DNA from: Hybos culiciformis
Lineage: Eukaryota > Arthropoda > Insecta > Diptera > Hybotidae
DNA length: 64,000 nt
NCBI GenBank assembly: GCA_964007475.1
Contig: OZ023273.1
Span: 54,517,834 to 54,581,833, forward strand
Direction: 5' to 3'
Below, piece after piece: positions 1-11,940 of the stretch (position 1 is the first letter of the stretch; every line of letters starts with the position of its first letter). The notes beneath the pieces were generated by a model, which worked only from the letters and a program-made list of their open reading frames with translations, searched no databases and had not been told where the DNA came from. The position numbers and the translations under genes were made by a program.

Positions 1-570
1 GTTACCTTCAAATCTTCAAATGATACGCATTGAACTGCAAAGTGACATTCAACCGAAGGAAAATTTTGGGAATGTTTTCTTACTGGAGTTTTATAAAGAG
101 AACCTACCCCGCGATAAATAACTTAATTTTCACAATCATGCTTTATTAATGTCTTCAGCTTTTGGCAGTACCTATATTTGTGAACAATTATTTGCAAGAA
201 TGAAGCATACAAAAAAGAAAAATAGGACAAAGATCACTGACAAACATCTTGAAAATGAACTAAGAATTGGAAACTGATCTAACCCAGTATCGATTTGCTT
301 TTGAAAATTTGAAAATTCATTCATCTCAATAATTTGAATTTTTTCCATATTTATGAAATGCAAACTCTATGAAACAAAACTTACAAATTTAAAATAAATA
401 TGTACCTATAAATTAATATCTAATTCAAATTAAAAAAGATAATAATAAAAAAAGTTAATTTATTTTAATAAACTACATAGAGTTAATTTTGGATTCAATT
501 TGTTGAAAAAAAATTGTATGTGTGGCCCAGCAAATTTTTTTTCTTTGCAATGTGGCGGTCATAGTTTAGA
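1..570. other. Non-coding AT-rich DNA
   Basis: No gene or repeat recognised. Short open frames lack motifs or splice context. Confidence 0.5.
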
Positions 571-677
571 CACGCATGATCTAAATGATTGCATATGTGT
601 ATTGACACATATAATATTCCATTTAGCGTTCTAAATTCTATACTACTAAATACAACATACCGAGCACATGCCCATTA
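571..677 (-). repeat. Fragment of the palindrome-ended family, inverted
   Basis: Its reverse complement matches the first ~110 bases of copy A (1571-1680), including TTAATGGGCATGTG and TAGTAGTATAGAATTTAG. The two copies are back to back, separated by about 0.9 kb. Confidence 0.75.
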
Positions 678-985
678 AAACTCTTTTTTCGATTCAAATA
701 ATTTTTTTTTTGTTATTGACAAAAAACTATATCAATGATTTGTTTCTCTTTGACAAAATAATTATAGTGAAGTCGAACTGAAAAGCGTGATTTAAAAATA
801 AAATCTGAATTTGTCGTATTATTTTAAGCCTAATTTAATTAGACATAGTAAGGTTGATGTAATGTACACTGGTAATGTAGACTGGGGTTGAAAATTTCGA
901 CATCCTATTAAATAAATACGCAAAACAAAATAAATAAAAAGGATTTCAAAAATGATCATTTTAAGCCTATTTTTAGCTTATTATA

Positions 986-1025
986 TTATTATTATTATTA
1001 TCATTAAGTTATTATTATTATCATT
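986..1025 (+). repeat. ATT microsatellite
   Basis: Two runs of ATT/TTA triplets separated by TATCATTAAG. Confidence 0.8.
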
Positions 1026-1569
1026 AAGTCAAACCTTATAAATTTTTCTTTGATAAAAACAAAAAACATTACTATGGCGAATCCACTATACGTTGTTTTT
1101 TATTAATATATCTTATTACTGTCAAATTAAAATAGCTTAATTTTTTCATGATACGTAGATTCTTAACCAGCTATTGCACTCGTTGCACAAGTTTAATTTT
1201 ATATATAGTAATTGAACAAAATTTGTATTTATATTATCTGATAAATGTATCTAAATATAATGTACCATAAATACCATAAAATAGAATATCGATATAATTA
1301 GTATATTTTATTTCTTCGTCAAATTCACTGATTATTAATAAAGCCCATTGAGGCCAAAAATTAATTATACATTTTTTTAATAAATTTAAAATTTCCTTTC
1401 TTTTTATATTATAATAAGCTTAAAATATTATTATAATTTAATTTAATTGGCTGAGAAAAAGATAGGTTTTTATTTTATGGGATAGATAATTACATTATAT
1501 ACAAATAACATTTAATAACAAAAAAGGTCAAGGAAAAAAAAACAAAATATTATATGATAGCTTTATAAT

Positions 1570-2730
1570 TTTAATGGGCATGTGGTCGATATCAGTATAT
1601 GTTGTATTTAGTAGTATAGAATTTAGATCGCTAAATGGAATATTATATGCGTCAATACACATGCAATCATTTAGATGCATCAGCGTAAATAATGAAATCA
1701 TTTAGATGTTCTCACAATATTTCAATACAGACAAATACCAACAAAAAATGAAAAAAAAATGTGTATATAAAATGTGTAACTTTTGTTTTTTTTTTAATTG
1801 TAAATGTATAGACTGCAACTACCTTACACATGCACATTAAAACAGTATATTCGATATGTTAACAAAATTTGTTATACAACTCGTTCTGTATTTACACAAA
1901 AACACGTAGACACACACTTGTCAATTTATATCACTCGACCTTCGGTCTCGTAGTATAGAATTTAGATATAAAGTCTCGTGATATAAGTATTGACTCGTGT
2001 CAATGTGTTTTTGTGTATACAGCATGGTAGGTTCACTTAGAACAAAATTAATTTCAGTTTTCTTAATGTGTTTCACCTTTCAACCACATGCGGCGCTCTT
2101 GTTTGTTTACGTTTTGTTTAATTGTCAACCCAGCCGGCTGAGCTTTTTTTCTTATTTATTATTTTTTTGTGAAATAAAAGCGTTTGGACGTGAAGGTGAT
2201 TTATTTTGAGAAAAAATTAATTTGAATTTTATTTAAAAAAATTATAAACTGGATTTTTGAAAAATAATTTTAATTGAAGTTAAATTTTGAACTTATTTTA
2301 GAAAACAGACTAAATTATTATAAAAGTAATAGAAGATATTATTTAATAATTATTGCAATAAAATTAATAGAATTTTAAGTGGAAATGTTAGAACACAATG
2401 TGATATGAATTATATAATATATTTCAGAAAACATTTTATAAAAACTAAAAAAATTAAGAAAATAAAAAATTTGCTATAAAAATAAATTTATCTTTTATTC
2501 ATAAACTTCTTTTTTTTTCTGCAAATTTGAATTTTAAAATTATTATAAATATTAGAAATAAACTACCACCTACAAAAATTTTGTTTTTTTAGTTCACCTT
2601 CCCTCCACAAATCCACCAGGCGCTGTAGTAGATCTTTTGAGTGGGCCATCTATTACTATATCTTATCTATGGTATACAGAACTCGTAAATAATAACAAAT
2701 TTAGTTAACATATACAATAATCTACTATTA
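1570..2730 (+). repeat. Dispersed palindrome-ended repeat family, copy A (interrupted)
   Basis: Starts TTAATGGGCATGTG and ends CAATAATCTACTATTA, with a 649-bp insertion at 2023-2671. It shares its whole order of parts with copies at 19897-20846 and 28926-29430: a left block with TAGTATAGAATTTAGATC, a GATGCATC tandem block, and a right palindrome built on ACACAAAAAxAC. Shared start and end points define the family. Non-autonomous, no ORF. Confidence 0.75.
2023..2671. mobile_element. Insertion with 8-bp duplication, nested in a dispersed repeat
   Basis: GTATACAG occurs at 2015-2022 and 2672-2679, exactly where the dispersed family at 1570-2730 is interrupted; the other copies show an uninterrupted GTATACAGAACTC. 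The 649-bp insert begins CATGGTAGG and ends CTTATCTATG; the inverted ends match only weakly (CATRG-like). The 8-bp duplication fits hAT or P superfamilies. No transposase motif is visible; the 70-codon frame at 1997-2209 spans the junction and is not a gene. Confidence 0.75.
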
Positions 2731-3293
2731 TGAAATATTCCTAAAATTTTAGCATTTATTTAAAAAAAAAAAATTTGATTGGCTTTGGAATAAGTTAAAA
2801 TTCATTGATAATTTATGGAAAATTTAAAAAAATTTAAAGATCTAAAGGCAATAATATTCACAAAAATATTTTATTAATAGTTACCAAAGAATAATTATGT
2901 TTTTAAAAGTTCAGAAACATATTCTTGGAAAAATGAAACTACATTCTAAGAACTATAAATAAACTAAATAAAAAGATAAAACAAAAATGAAACAGTTTCT
3001 GATATAAATAAAGTATGTCGCCTGTTTTCAACATTTCGATAATTGAAGATAATTTAAATTAAAAATAATTGAAAAATAATGTTTTTCATTCCGTCTGTGA
3101 ATAAAATATTCCAATATCATATAGTCACATACGCCATACACTAGCTCATATAAAAATTTTCGACGAAATCCAGCCTCAAGTGCGATTCATTTATTTAAGT
3201 TTCTTTTAATCGACGTCCATCTATTCAACACACTAATTTTAATCAGAATATTTAAAAAAAATTAAATTATCTAGACTTTTAGTTGGTTTAGAG

Positions 3294-4015
3294 CGGCCCG
3301 TTATGTATTTTTATGCGGTCCGGCCCGTTGCATGATTATTATTCGCTGTTAAAAAAATTGACTACAAAATTCAACATTAAAAAGTTTTATAATATGTTTT
3401 TTAGCCCGTCTCATTATAATTTTTGTAAAAAGATTACCTTCATATATATCTTCATTAGTTTTTTTTGATTGCATATTTTTAGGCGTAATAAAATTATTGT
3501 AAACATTTTTATTTAATGAAATGTACTCACATTTTTATATTTAACAGCGGAAAAGTATCCTAACTTAAGATTATTTGCTCAAAAAATAGTAAGCGTTTCG
3601 GATCTACATATGTTTGCGAAACTTTTTTTTCAAAAATGAAATTAAATATAGTAAATATCGAGCTTCAATAACAGACGAAAATCAAGAAAGCCAATTACGA
3701 TGTGCAACTACTAAAATTAATGTAGATTTAAAAACATTGAGCGATCGCAAAGAAAAGCAAATATCTCATTAATAAATATTATATTTAAGTATGTACTGAA
3801 ATAATAAAAATAAATGGTTCAATAAATAATGTTCTTGAAACAATAAAAAAATCTTCTGTAAATATAAAAATAAATGTTTTTTAAAATAATATGCACTGAA
3901 ATAATACAAATAAATGGTAAATAATAAAAATTGGTTTTTTCATATAATATATAGCCCACTGAAAATTTTAAATAAAAAAGTAGGCCCTCAGAGCGATTTG
4001 GGTTGGCCAGGCCTG
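3294..4015 (+). mobile_element. hAT element remnant with 8-bp target duplication
   Basis: The perfect direct repeat GTTTAGAG flanks the element (3286-3293 and 4016-4023). The right end reads, inverted, CAGGCCTGGCCAACCC, a common hAT terminus. The left end begins CGGCCCG, so the inverted repeat is poor. A frameshifted transposase C-terminus lies inside (3541-3772). Confidence 0.75.
3541..3772 (+). pseudogene. hAT transposase C-terminus, frameshifted
   Basis: One frame gives YPNLRLFAQKIVSV. After frame changes around 3600-3640, a second gives KYSKYRASITDENQ and LRCATTKINVDLK, ending KQISH then TAA. This order matches the C-terminal dimerisation region of hAT transposases of the GTF2IRD2/ZBED5-like group (aromatic-proline start, FSKMK, SQLTDENL-like, LRIATTK-like). 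At least one internal stop (TGA near 3637) and frame slips make it non-functional. No N-terminal or catalytic part remains in this 722-bp element. Confidence 0.7.
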
Positions 4016-4119
4016 GTTTAGAGGCTCTTTAGAGAGCTTCTTACTCCAAAATTTGGAAACCGAACAATTTCATAAGCATTTTACTAGATGATGAACGCAA
4101 ATTAAATGAAAGCATATAG

Positions 4120-4595
4120 TTCGTAATACGGATAATTCGTCGTAAACAATTCGTCGTAAATTATTTCTTCGTAAACAATTAATCGTAAAGCAATTAATCG
4201 TAATCAAATTCATCGTAAATCAATACATCGTAAGCCAACGATTTTTCAGCCTAGGAGAGCTGATCCGTGGCGATGCGCTTTGAAGGCCAAAGCGTGAGGT
4301 TTTGAATTAACTTTCTCAAATATTTTATTCCGAGTTTTGATTTTTTCAAACAATTGGGAAATTTAATCTGGGCAGCGGTTTCTCTTAATTTTAGTTATAA
4401 TCATTAAAAAAAATAAAAAAATAAATTTTTAAATTGTTTACGATAAAAAATATTTCAAAAACATGGATATCAATGCCAATATTTTTTACCTTACGAATTA
4501 ATTTACGATGAATTGATTAACGATGAATTAATTTACGATGAATTCATTTACGATGAATTGCTCCTTACGATGAATTGATTTACCGGATTCATCCT
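4120..4595. repeat. Foldback element with opposed ATTCATCGTAAA arrays
   Basis: Left arm 4130-4220 repeats units such as AATTCATCGTAAA; the right arm 4490-4585 repeats the complement TTTACGATGAATT. The spacer of about 270 bases has a GC-richer core (4250-4310). The boundaries are approximate because no target duplication was found. It is clearly related to the larger element at 5052-6587. Confidence 0.7.
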
Positions 4596-5051
4596 ATATT
4601 CCTTTATTTTTAATTTTTCATGGAAAACGGGATAAAAACACCCATGGTTATAATTTATTATTTTAAAAAAGGTTTTTTTTCTTTCGACTATTCAAATTTA
4701 TTCACGATTCAATTACTTATTATTCACGCAATTAATATTAAATCTTTTAATTCGCAGTGTAATTAATTTATTATATTATATAATGATGGACGATGTAGAA
4801 AAAAATGGGTTTTTAATGAAAATATTGACGTCAATAATATACGATTTTTCAACTGTTGAAATATTGAAAATAATCTTTTAAATTTCCATTTTGAATGATT
4901 GAAATTATATAAATAAAATGCATGCACAAATGTTGATGATCAATTTTTATTTTTTTTTTTTAATAAACTTTCATCTTATAATTTAAAATAAAATGATAAA
5001 AACAATACATAAAATAAAAAAACTCATTTCGACTAAATACAAAAAACATTC

Positions 5052-6587
5052 ATGCCTTGAGCACAGTTAATACCGCAAAGCAATTTTTGAAGGAATGTTC
5101 CGGAAACCTGTTCACAGCTAATTTTGAATCTAGGCTAATTCATCGCCTAGCAATTCATCGCCAAGCAATTCATCGCCAGCAATTCATCGCCAGCAATTCA
5201 TCGTCAAGCAATTCATCGTCAAAAAGTTCATCGCCAAGCAATTCATCGCCAAGCAATTCATCGCCAAGCTATTCATCGCCAGTAATTCATCGCCAGTAAT
5301 TCATCGCCAGTAATTCATCGCCAGCAATTCATCGCCAGCAATTCATCGCCAGCAATTCATCGCCAGCAATTCATCGCCAGCAATTCATCGCCAATTGGTG
5401 ATTGGGTAGAGGCGGTGCCCAAACCACTAAATACAGAAGCTTTTTTCTTGGAAATGCTCCGTTTCGGAGATTTGGCCTCTCAAAATTTTCATACATTTTT
5501 CTATGGAAAAATTTTTTTTCTTTCGAAATATATAAAAAAAAAAAATTAGCCCGATGTGGCAGAAACTTGATGAGGAAGTAGAGGCGGTTCCCAAATAAAC
5601 AAATTCAAAAGTTTTTTTCTCGGAAATGCCCCGTTTTGGAGATATGGCCACTCAAAATTTTCATACATTTTTCGACGGCAAAATTTTTTTTCGCCGAAAT
5701 ATAAAAAAGAAACCAAAAAAAAAACATAAAATATGAATCGCCAGCAATTCATCGCCAAGCAATCCATCACCAGCAATTCATCGCCGCTACGGTTAGGTCG
5801 TGCCGGCGGAAAATATACAAAAAAAACACACGAAGCAGTCATAGAATTGCTGGCGATGAATTTCTGGCGATGAATTGCTGGCGATGAATTGCTGGCGATG
5901 AATTGCTGGCGATGAATTGCTGGCGATGAATTGCTGGCGATGAATTGCTGGCGATGAATTGCTGGCGATGAATTGCTGGCGATGAATTACTGGCGATGAA
6001 TTGCTGGCGATGAATTACTGGCGATGAATTACTGGCGATGAATTGCTGGAGATGAATTGCTGGCGATGAATTACTGGCGATGAATTGCTTGGCGATGAAT
6101 TGCTTGGCGATGAATTGCTTGGCGATGAACTTTTTGACGATGAATTGCTTGACGATGAATTGCTGGCGATGAATTGCTGGCGATGAATTGAGTCGCGATG
6201 AATTGCTAGGCGATGAATCAGCCGTTTACCCTAATTTTACCTGAAAGCAAAAAAATCAACTGCAAACAACTGCTTTTGTTTTTTTATAATATGATTGTGA
6301 CAGAAAAATACAGCAAAACCAAATTTCGATGCAAAAGAAACGCTGTGAAAAAGAAACAAAAAAATTATTTTGTGACGTAGTCAATTCTTTCTGGAGCAAA
6401 AAAAAAATAAATTGAGTTTTCTAATTAATTATGAAATAATTTTAAGAAATTGTTTTTACAAAAAATCAATAAAATTAATACCTTTCGTTTTCCATAATTT
6501 TTATTTAAAACAAATAAGAAATAACGCAGAAAATCGGTTTTTACGGTAGCTCAAAATTCCTTTGCGGTATTAGCTGTGCTCAAGGCA
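5052..6587. mobile_element. Foldback transposon-like element with inverted 14-bp satellite arms
   Basis: The outer inverted ends are ATGCCTTGAGCACAG at 5052 and CTGTGCTCAAGGCAT ending 6587, and pair for about 30 bases. Left arm 5140-5395 has 18 units of GCAATTCATCGCCA; right arm 5850-6220 has about 26 units of the complement. Rare variants (AAAAAGTTCATCG, TCGTCAAG) occur in the same order in both arms, so the arms arose as one inverted duplication. The middle (5405-5720) has two direct copies of a ~140-bp unit. No coding capacity: the open frame through the left array is a repeat artefact. Confidence 0.8.
5410..5720 (+). repeat. Direct duplication of a ~140-bp unit within the foldback element
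   Basis: 5410-5550 and 5578-5715 share GTAGAGGCGGT, CGGAAATGC-type, CTCAAAATTTTCATACATTT and the A/T run. They match at roughly four positions in five by eye. Confidence 0.75.
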
Positions 6588-8908
6588 TAAGACATTAAAA
6601 CTTCATTTCGTTCAATATGTTATTTTTCATTTCATCTCATCATTGAATTGAAGTCGATACTTTATTTGCATTTGGCAGTGAACATTTTTAATGTGAACAT
6701 CATGGCCTGGTCCACATAGTATCTATTCACATTTTTTAAAAGTTTAACAATTTTTTTTAATTCATATTTAAGTTAAACGAACAAAATAGTTAACAAATAA
6801 ATTGTTGTTCCATTATGAAAATGTATAATGTATATTTCTCTTAGTTCTTTAATTATAAATGTACAACAAACTGAAAAATAAAGTATAGTGCCGATGTACT
6901 TTGTACTATACTTAAATATATATGAATATTATATATACTTATATATATTATTTTTATTATTAATGACATAAATTGTGCTGTTTATTGCTTGTTTACCAAA
7001 GAACTGAGAATTTAATTAATAAATTTAATGAACTAAAACTAACGCATTCTTTTAAATGACTCGAATTCCTTGCTCAATCAAATTTTTCCTTCAAACTACG
7101 AATATTTCTATTCTATATTATTGTTTACATCGTAATTCAAAAAATAAATAGCCTACAAGTACAAACTTTATTAAAAATATATTTTATTCATAAATTTATT
7201 TTAATACCTTAAAGAAAAATACAGCATTTTTGAAAAATCAAAAGAATTTATTTAAATTGAAGAAAAAGTTCGTAATTTAATTAATTTTTCTTCAGTTGAC
7301 AATCTTCTTTATGTACATATAGTCAAGAAATTTTCCATCACTGAAAATGAAGCCAATTCTAATTCTAAAAATTTTCCAAATAAGTTCTTTCTTGGACAGA
7401 ACAACTTAAAATTATTATTTTCGTTTGGTTTCTTTTTTGTTTGCAGTGAAATCTATTCCGATTACATACAAATTAAAATTTCAATTCACTAAGAGGCATG
7501 ACAATTTAATCTCAATTAAAAAAATTGTAAATTTTTGTTTAATTTTTTCAATAATTTGAAAAAAAAAGTTTTTCTGTGTATGCACATGAAAATTAATTTC
7601 GTTTACAAATAAATAAATTTTAAATTTTATTAATAAATAAAAAAAATAAAAATTTAAGTTACACGAATTTGTTATTTAAATAAATATATAAAATATAAGT
7701 AGAAAGTAGAAAACTCAGTATTTAATTTACGAATCGAACAAAAAAAACTAAGAGTCTTACAATTATTTTTATTTTATTTCAGAATCTTAGTAATATTGAA
7801 ATAATATACTAAATTTTTATATTCGTAACTGAAGTTTATTTTCTTCTTTGACTTAATTGACTTAAATTCGATAAACCTTTTTTTTTAACTTATTTGGACC
7901 AAGAGGGCGTAATTGAGTTCTATGAAAATGAAAAACTTAATACATATTTGTTTTCTTTTCTTAGAAACATAATAAAATTACAAAATTTTCATTTTATATT
8001 AAAAATTTAATACCAAAAATGTTTTTCTCTTGTCTTATATATAATTATGAACAGAATTTAACTTTCACAGGACATTTATCGACCTTTTTGTCAACAAAAA
8101 ACCCTTATAAAGTTTTAAATTCTTTTATGACCATTATACCCAAGAAACAAAATAGCTTTGTAAGGGATTTCAAAGTCATTACTAGAATGATTATTCATTC
8201 TAATAGAAGACTTGTTGATGTTGCAAAAGCACTTACAAACCCAAAAAAGGCGAAAATTACTAGACTAAATTGGATGAATAAGAAGGTAGAAATGGTAGTG
8301 TAAGGGGTTCCTAAGAGACTCATAAGGCGTTACTAAGCCTAATTGTCGCTGGTATAACAGATTTTTTTTTCTGTATACTATGTTTTTATATGTGGTGGTA
8401 CATGTTTTCATGTTTTTACAACGATAATAAAATAAAATAGATTTAAATGTATGCGAAATAATGTATAAAATGTGTATAAAGCAAACAGAATATTAATAAT
8501 AAAACGTTTATGTGTGTTAATATTTGGAAATAATTTTATCATGTGTTTTTGCATAATATGGCAAATACATTTTTTTAGAATAACAATAATTATTGTAATA
8601 TAATAATAAATATTACAATATTATAAAAATGTAAAATGAATTTTCCTTTGTAAAACTAGGATCATCGTATTTGTGCGTAAAGTGCAGTTCAAAATTAATG
8701 AGCGCTTCTAAAAAAATTTTAAATAAATAATATTTTCTGGAAAAAAAATTAAATTTCCATACAAAAATTCATCATTTAAATTTTCTAATGGAGGACATAG
8801 GAATAATTTTATTGAAAATTTAGTTCCCGAAGATAATTTTTTTTTTGCCCTGGATTCTTTTGCGTTATAAATGGTCATCGTATAAAAAAGAATGTAATAT
8901 CAAAGAAA
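6588..8908. other. Non-coding AT-rich DNA
   Basis: Nothing supported. The 94-codon frame at 8019-8303 has no recognisable motif and is discussed under rejected items. Confidence 0.5.
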
Positions 8909-9207
8909 AGGGGGATGGACATTTTTCCGAGGGACATTTGTTCGTGGGACATTTGTCCGCGTGACATTTGTCCGTCATTTTTTAATACGCGGCTAAATAA
9001 CCTTTTGCAAAATGGTATTTGTACGCGATTCTTTCAGGAAGGGGAAACCCCCTAGGGCACCCCCTAGAGCACTAATTCTTTGGAGTTTTCATGTTATAAA
9101 TCGCGGACCAAGAACTTGTGCCCTGGGGTAGGGGGTTTCTACTTTTAAAATATTACTTGTCCGTGCACAAAAAAATCGCGGACAAATGTCAATACTGCAA
9201 CATTAGC
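8909..9207. repeat. Inverted-repeat element with ACATTTGTCCG units
   Basis: Four 16-bp tandem units around GGACATTTGTCCG lie at 8914-8978, and the inverted motif (CGGACAAATGTC) lies near 9181-9192. A second, inner inverted repeat pairs AAACCCCCTAGGGCAC (near 9045) with GTGCCCTGGGGTAGGGGGTT (near 9120-9140). This is MITE-like and non-coding; the exact ends are uncertain. Confidence 0.55.
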
Positions 9208-9491
9208 TCAGTTATTTGAAATATTTTAACATCTAGTAACTAGTTTTATGAAATTTGTATCATGCAATAAAATTGTTTATTCATGTTTTATATTCTTTTA
9301 AATTGCAGTAAAAAGAAAAAAAATTTAAAATGTTTTAAATTTTTTATGTTCCATTTAATATTAAAATTAAAACTATTCTACGAAACTTGTTATTTTCTAC
9401 TACTGTAGTAAGCCACAAAAGAATCCATATAAACATGCGCACACTTTTTTTGTTTTATGGTGTGATACATGCGTATTGTTCTAATAATACC

Positions 9492-9760
9492 CTTTTTCGA
9501 ACCTTTAACAAAGCAACAGATTCTTATGTAACAAACCAATACAAACATAAAAACACATCCCGGCTCACAAACCTAAAATTATGCATTTAATAATCCAATT
9601 ACATACATATAGTATTAATAGTGTTCTTTTTCGAACCTTTAACAAAGCTAAATGTTCTAATTTATTAAACCAACACAAACAAACAAACACATCCCAGCTC
9701 ACAAACCAACACATATACTAGTAATATCCTAAATTTATGATTTTAATAATCCAAGTGGAT
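9492..9760 (+). repeat. Two-copy tandem duplication, period 134 bp
   Basis: CTTTTTCGAACCTTTAACAA recurs at 9492 and 9626. The copies also share ACACATCCC-GCTCACAAACC and TTAATAATCCAA. They are diverged, so the duplication is not recent. Confidence 0.8.
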
Positions 9761-10917
9761 GTTTAATGCCGGTTTCGGATACCATTTAGTTTAATAATTT
9801 TTTTTTTCAAGATTTTGTTATACGTTCTTATAACATCATTAATTTCGACATTTAATAAGCAAAACTAAATTGATAACAATTCTAATAAGGATCTAATAGT
9901 GGTAGAAAAAAATCCTTCTTTGGCCGAACCCACTATTATTCCATTATAAAGTTATTTACGATGTATAGCAAAAAAACTGAGACGAAAATGTTACTTGGGT
10001 ATGAAATAAAAAAATTTTTAACTAATGGTGGAATATTATGAAAACATTGAAAAAAATGTTTGAAAGATGAAAATCATTTTCCTTACTCCTATTTAATGTT
10101 TTTTTCCTATATTAAAAGAATTCTTTCTTTATTTATCATGAGCACATTAAATACAATGGATTTGAAAAAAAGAAAACGAATTTTTTATTTCTTTTGGCCG
10201 GGATACTTTTTCTAAATGATTCGAATAAGGCAAGAAAATTTAAAATTTAAAAAAATTTGGTGAACCATAAAGATAACATCCATTTCATAAAAACATTATA
10301 CTTAAAAAATTATAAAATTTTATATAAATAAAAGATATTTTACAATTTAATTGAATTTGAAAGCCAAATTTTGTCCTGCTTTCAATTGTTTTGTAAGTTA
10401 ATTGACACAAAAAAAAAATCTGTGGTTATTTCACTTTGATCAATTTACGAATCTGAAGCAATCAAAGGTCAGTGAGTTAATTTTTAATGTATTTTTTTTA
10501 TGAAAATAATATTTTTAATTATGTGTTTTCAAAATAAAAATTAATATAAAATGCCCCAGAGGATATAAATTAAACAAATCACGATATTCTGAAACCGCCT
10601 AACAGTACTTTCATGTGTGTTAATTTTTTCAGTTGTCCATATTGTGTACAACGGGTTTGTCGAAAAACAATTTTACATTTATAAGCTTTGCACCATTTCG
10701 GTTACACTAGAATACCTTCTACTTCTTATCCCTAAAATTGTAAAAAACTTTAAAAATAAATAAAAAAAAAAAAAAACAATTAGCTTAAGTTATCTTCTAC
10801 AATGAATAGAAATATTTTTAGAATAAACTTGTTTTAGTTCTTTTATAGTTATAAAGTTTTTCAGTTTTTTCGCTCTGCTGTAAAATTTTCTAAAAAGTTG
10901 CTACGTGGTATTAGAAT

Positions 10918-11932
10918 TAGGGATTGCAAAAAAAGCAAAAAAAACCAATACCGGTATTTCGGTATTGAGCTTTACTGATACCGGGATCCCGGTTTTAATA
11001 CCGGTATTCCAAAAAATAATATTTCTCAAAATAAAAAATACCATTAATAATTATTATAAAAATGAAACAAAAATTATTTAATTAATAAAAACATATGCTT
11101 ATGCTAATTGCAACCTCCAATAATTTAAAAAAAATACTTTCACACTAAATCAGCAGAATTGTTAAAATATTTAAGTAAATAAAAATGGAACTACACACAA
11201 CAAACTAATAAGAGCCCTCAATGCGGAAAATGGGTCTTGGTTTTGCTTTGATTCTAGAGTTAATACAATCTCGACTGAAGTGATTTTTTGATATGTTAGA
11301 GAGTATATAACTGGCTCTAAGGTAGGGCAGGCGGATTTTTTAAATTTTGAGTTTTTTAGCCCAAATGAGCCTTTAAAATACTGGAACATATTTGCTTGGA
11401 TTCTGAAGTAAAGGAAAAAGATAATAAAAAATCTCAAACGCAGAAATAAAGCTAAAATACCACTCTCCAGGGCTGGTGACGTGAAATTTTGAATTTCTCT
11501 AAACAATTTTTAATTAATTTCATTTATTTCTAACAAATTTTTAATTTTTTTGATAAATTACAGTTTCTGCACACAAATAAAATTCAAATATAGTTTTGTG
11601 ATTTTCTGGTAAAGGTGTTTTTCGTACAATTTTTGTCGCATTTTTCACGGCCGTTTATTTTCTGTAAAATAAAACAAAAAAAAACTGCAAAAAAGGAAAA
11701 CAGAATTTCACGTCTCTTAAAACTTTTATTTTTTTAGTAACCGCACTTGTTTGTAATTATAAAAAACAATCTACTAAAAATATCAAAAAATATTGAATAA
11801 TAAATCCTTAGAAAAAAATTTAAATACCGAAATACCGGTTTTGACAAATATAATACCGGTATTGATTTTCATTGGTTTTTTTCCGAAATACCGGGATCCC
11901 GGTATCCCGGGATCCCGGTATTGCGATCCCTA
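10918..11932. mobile_element. hAT-like element, 1015 bp, with 8-bp target duplication
   Basis: The perfect duplication ATTAGAAT flanks it (10910-10917 and 11933-11940). The ends are TAGGGATTGC and GCGATCCCTA, inverted with one mismatch. Subterminal AATACCGGTATT and CCGGGATCCCGG palindromes occur at both ends (10950-11015 and 11826-11920). On the - strand 11171-11506 is open for 111 codons and its end (SKQNQDPFSALRALI, then LLCVVP) resembles the region before the SERVFS motif of hAT transposases; the next residues are broken by frame shifts. No complete transposase. Confidence 0.85.
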
Positions 11933-11940
11933 ATTAGAAT

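Noticed and set aside
1997..2209. 70-codon + frame
   Set aside because: Crosses the junction between a dispersed repeat and its inserted element.
4250..4330. tRNA-like core (GCTTT-7 nt-AAAGC stem and GGTTTTGAATT) in the first foldback element
   Set aside because: The stem pairs, but the A box is poor, the loop lacks the usual T before the anticodon, and no acceptor stem forms.
5057..5299. 80-codon frame rich in Ser/Pro/Asn
   Set aside because: It is the 14-bp satellite read in one frame; the opposite frames in the mirror arm behave alike. No gene.
5140..6220. CRISPR-like regular spacing of short repeats
   Set aside because: The units are adjacent with no unique spacers, and the genome is eukaryotic.
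8019..8303. 94-codon + frame with a basic end
   Set aside because: No recognised motif, no clear promoter or splice context; chance frames of this size occur here.
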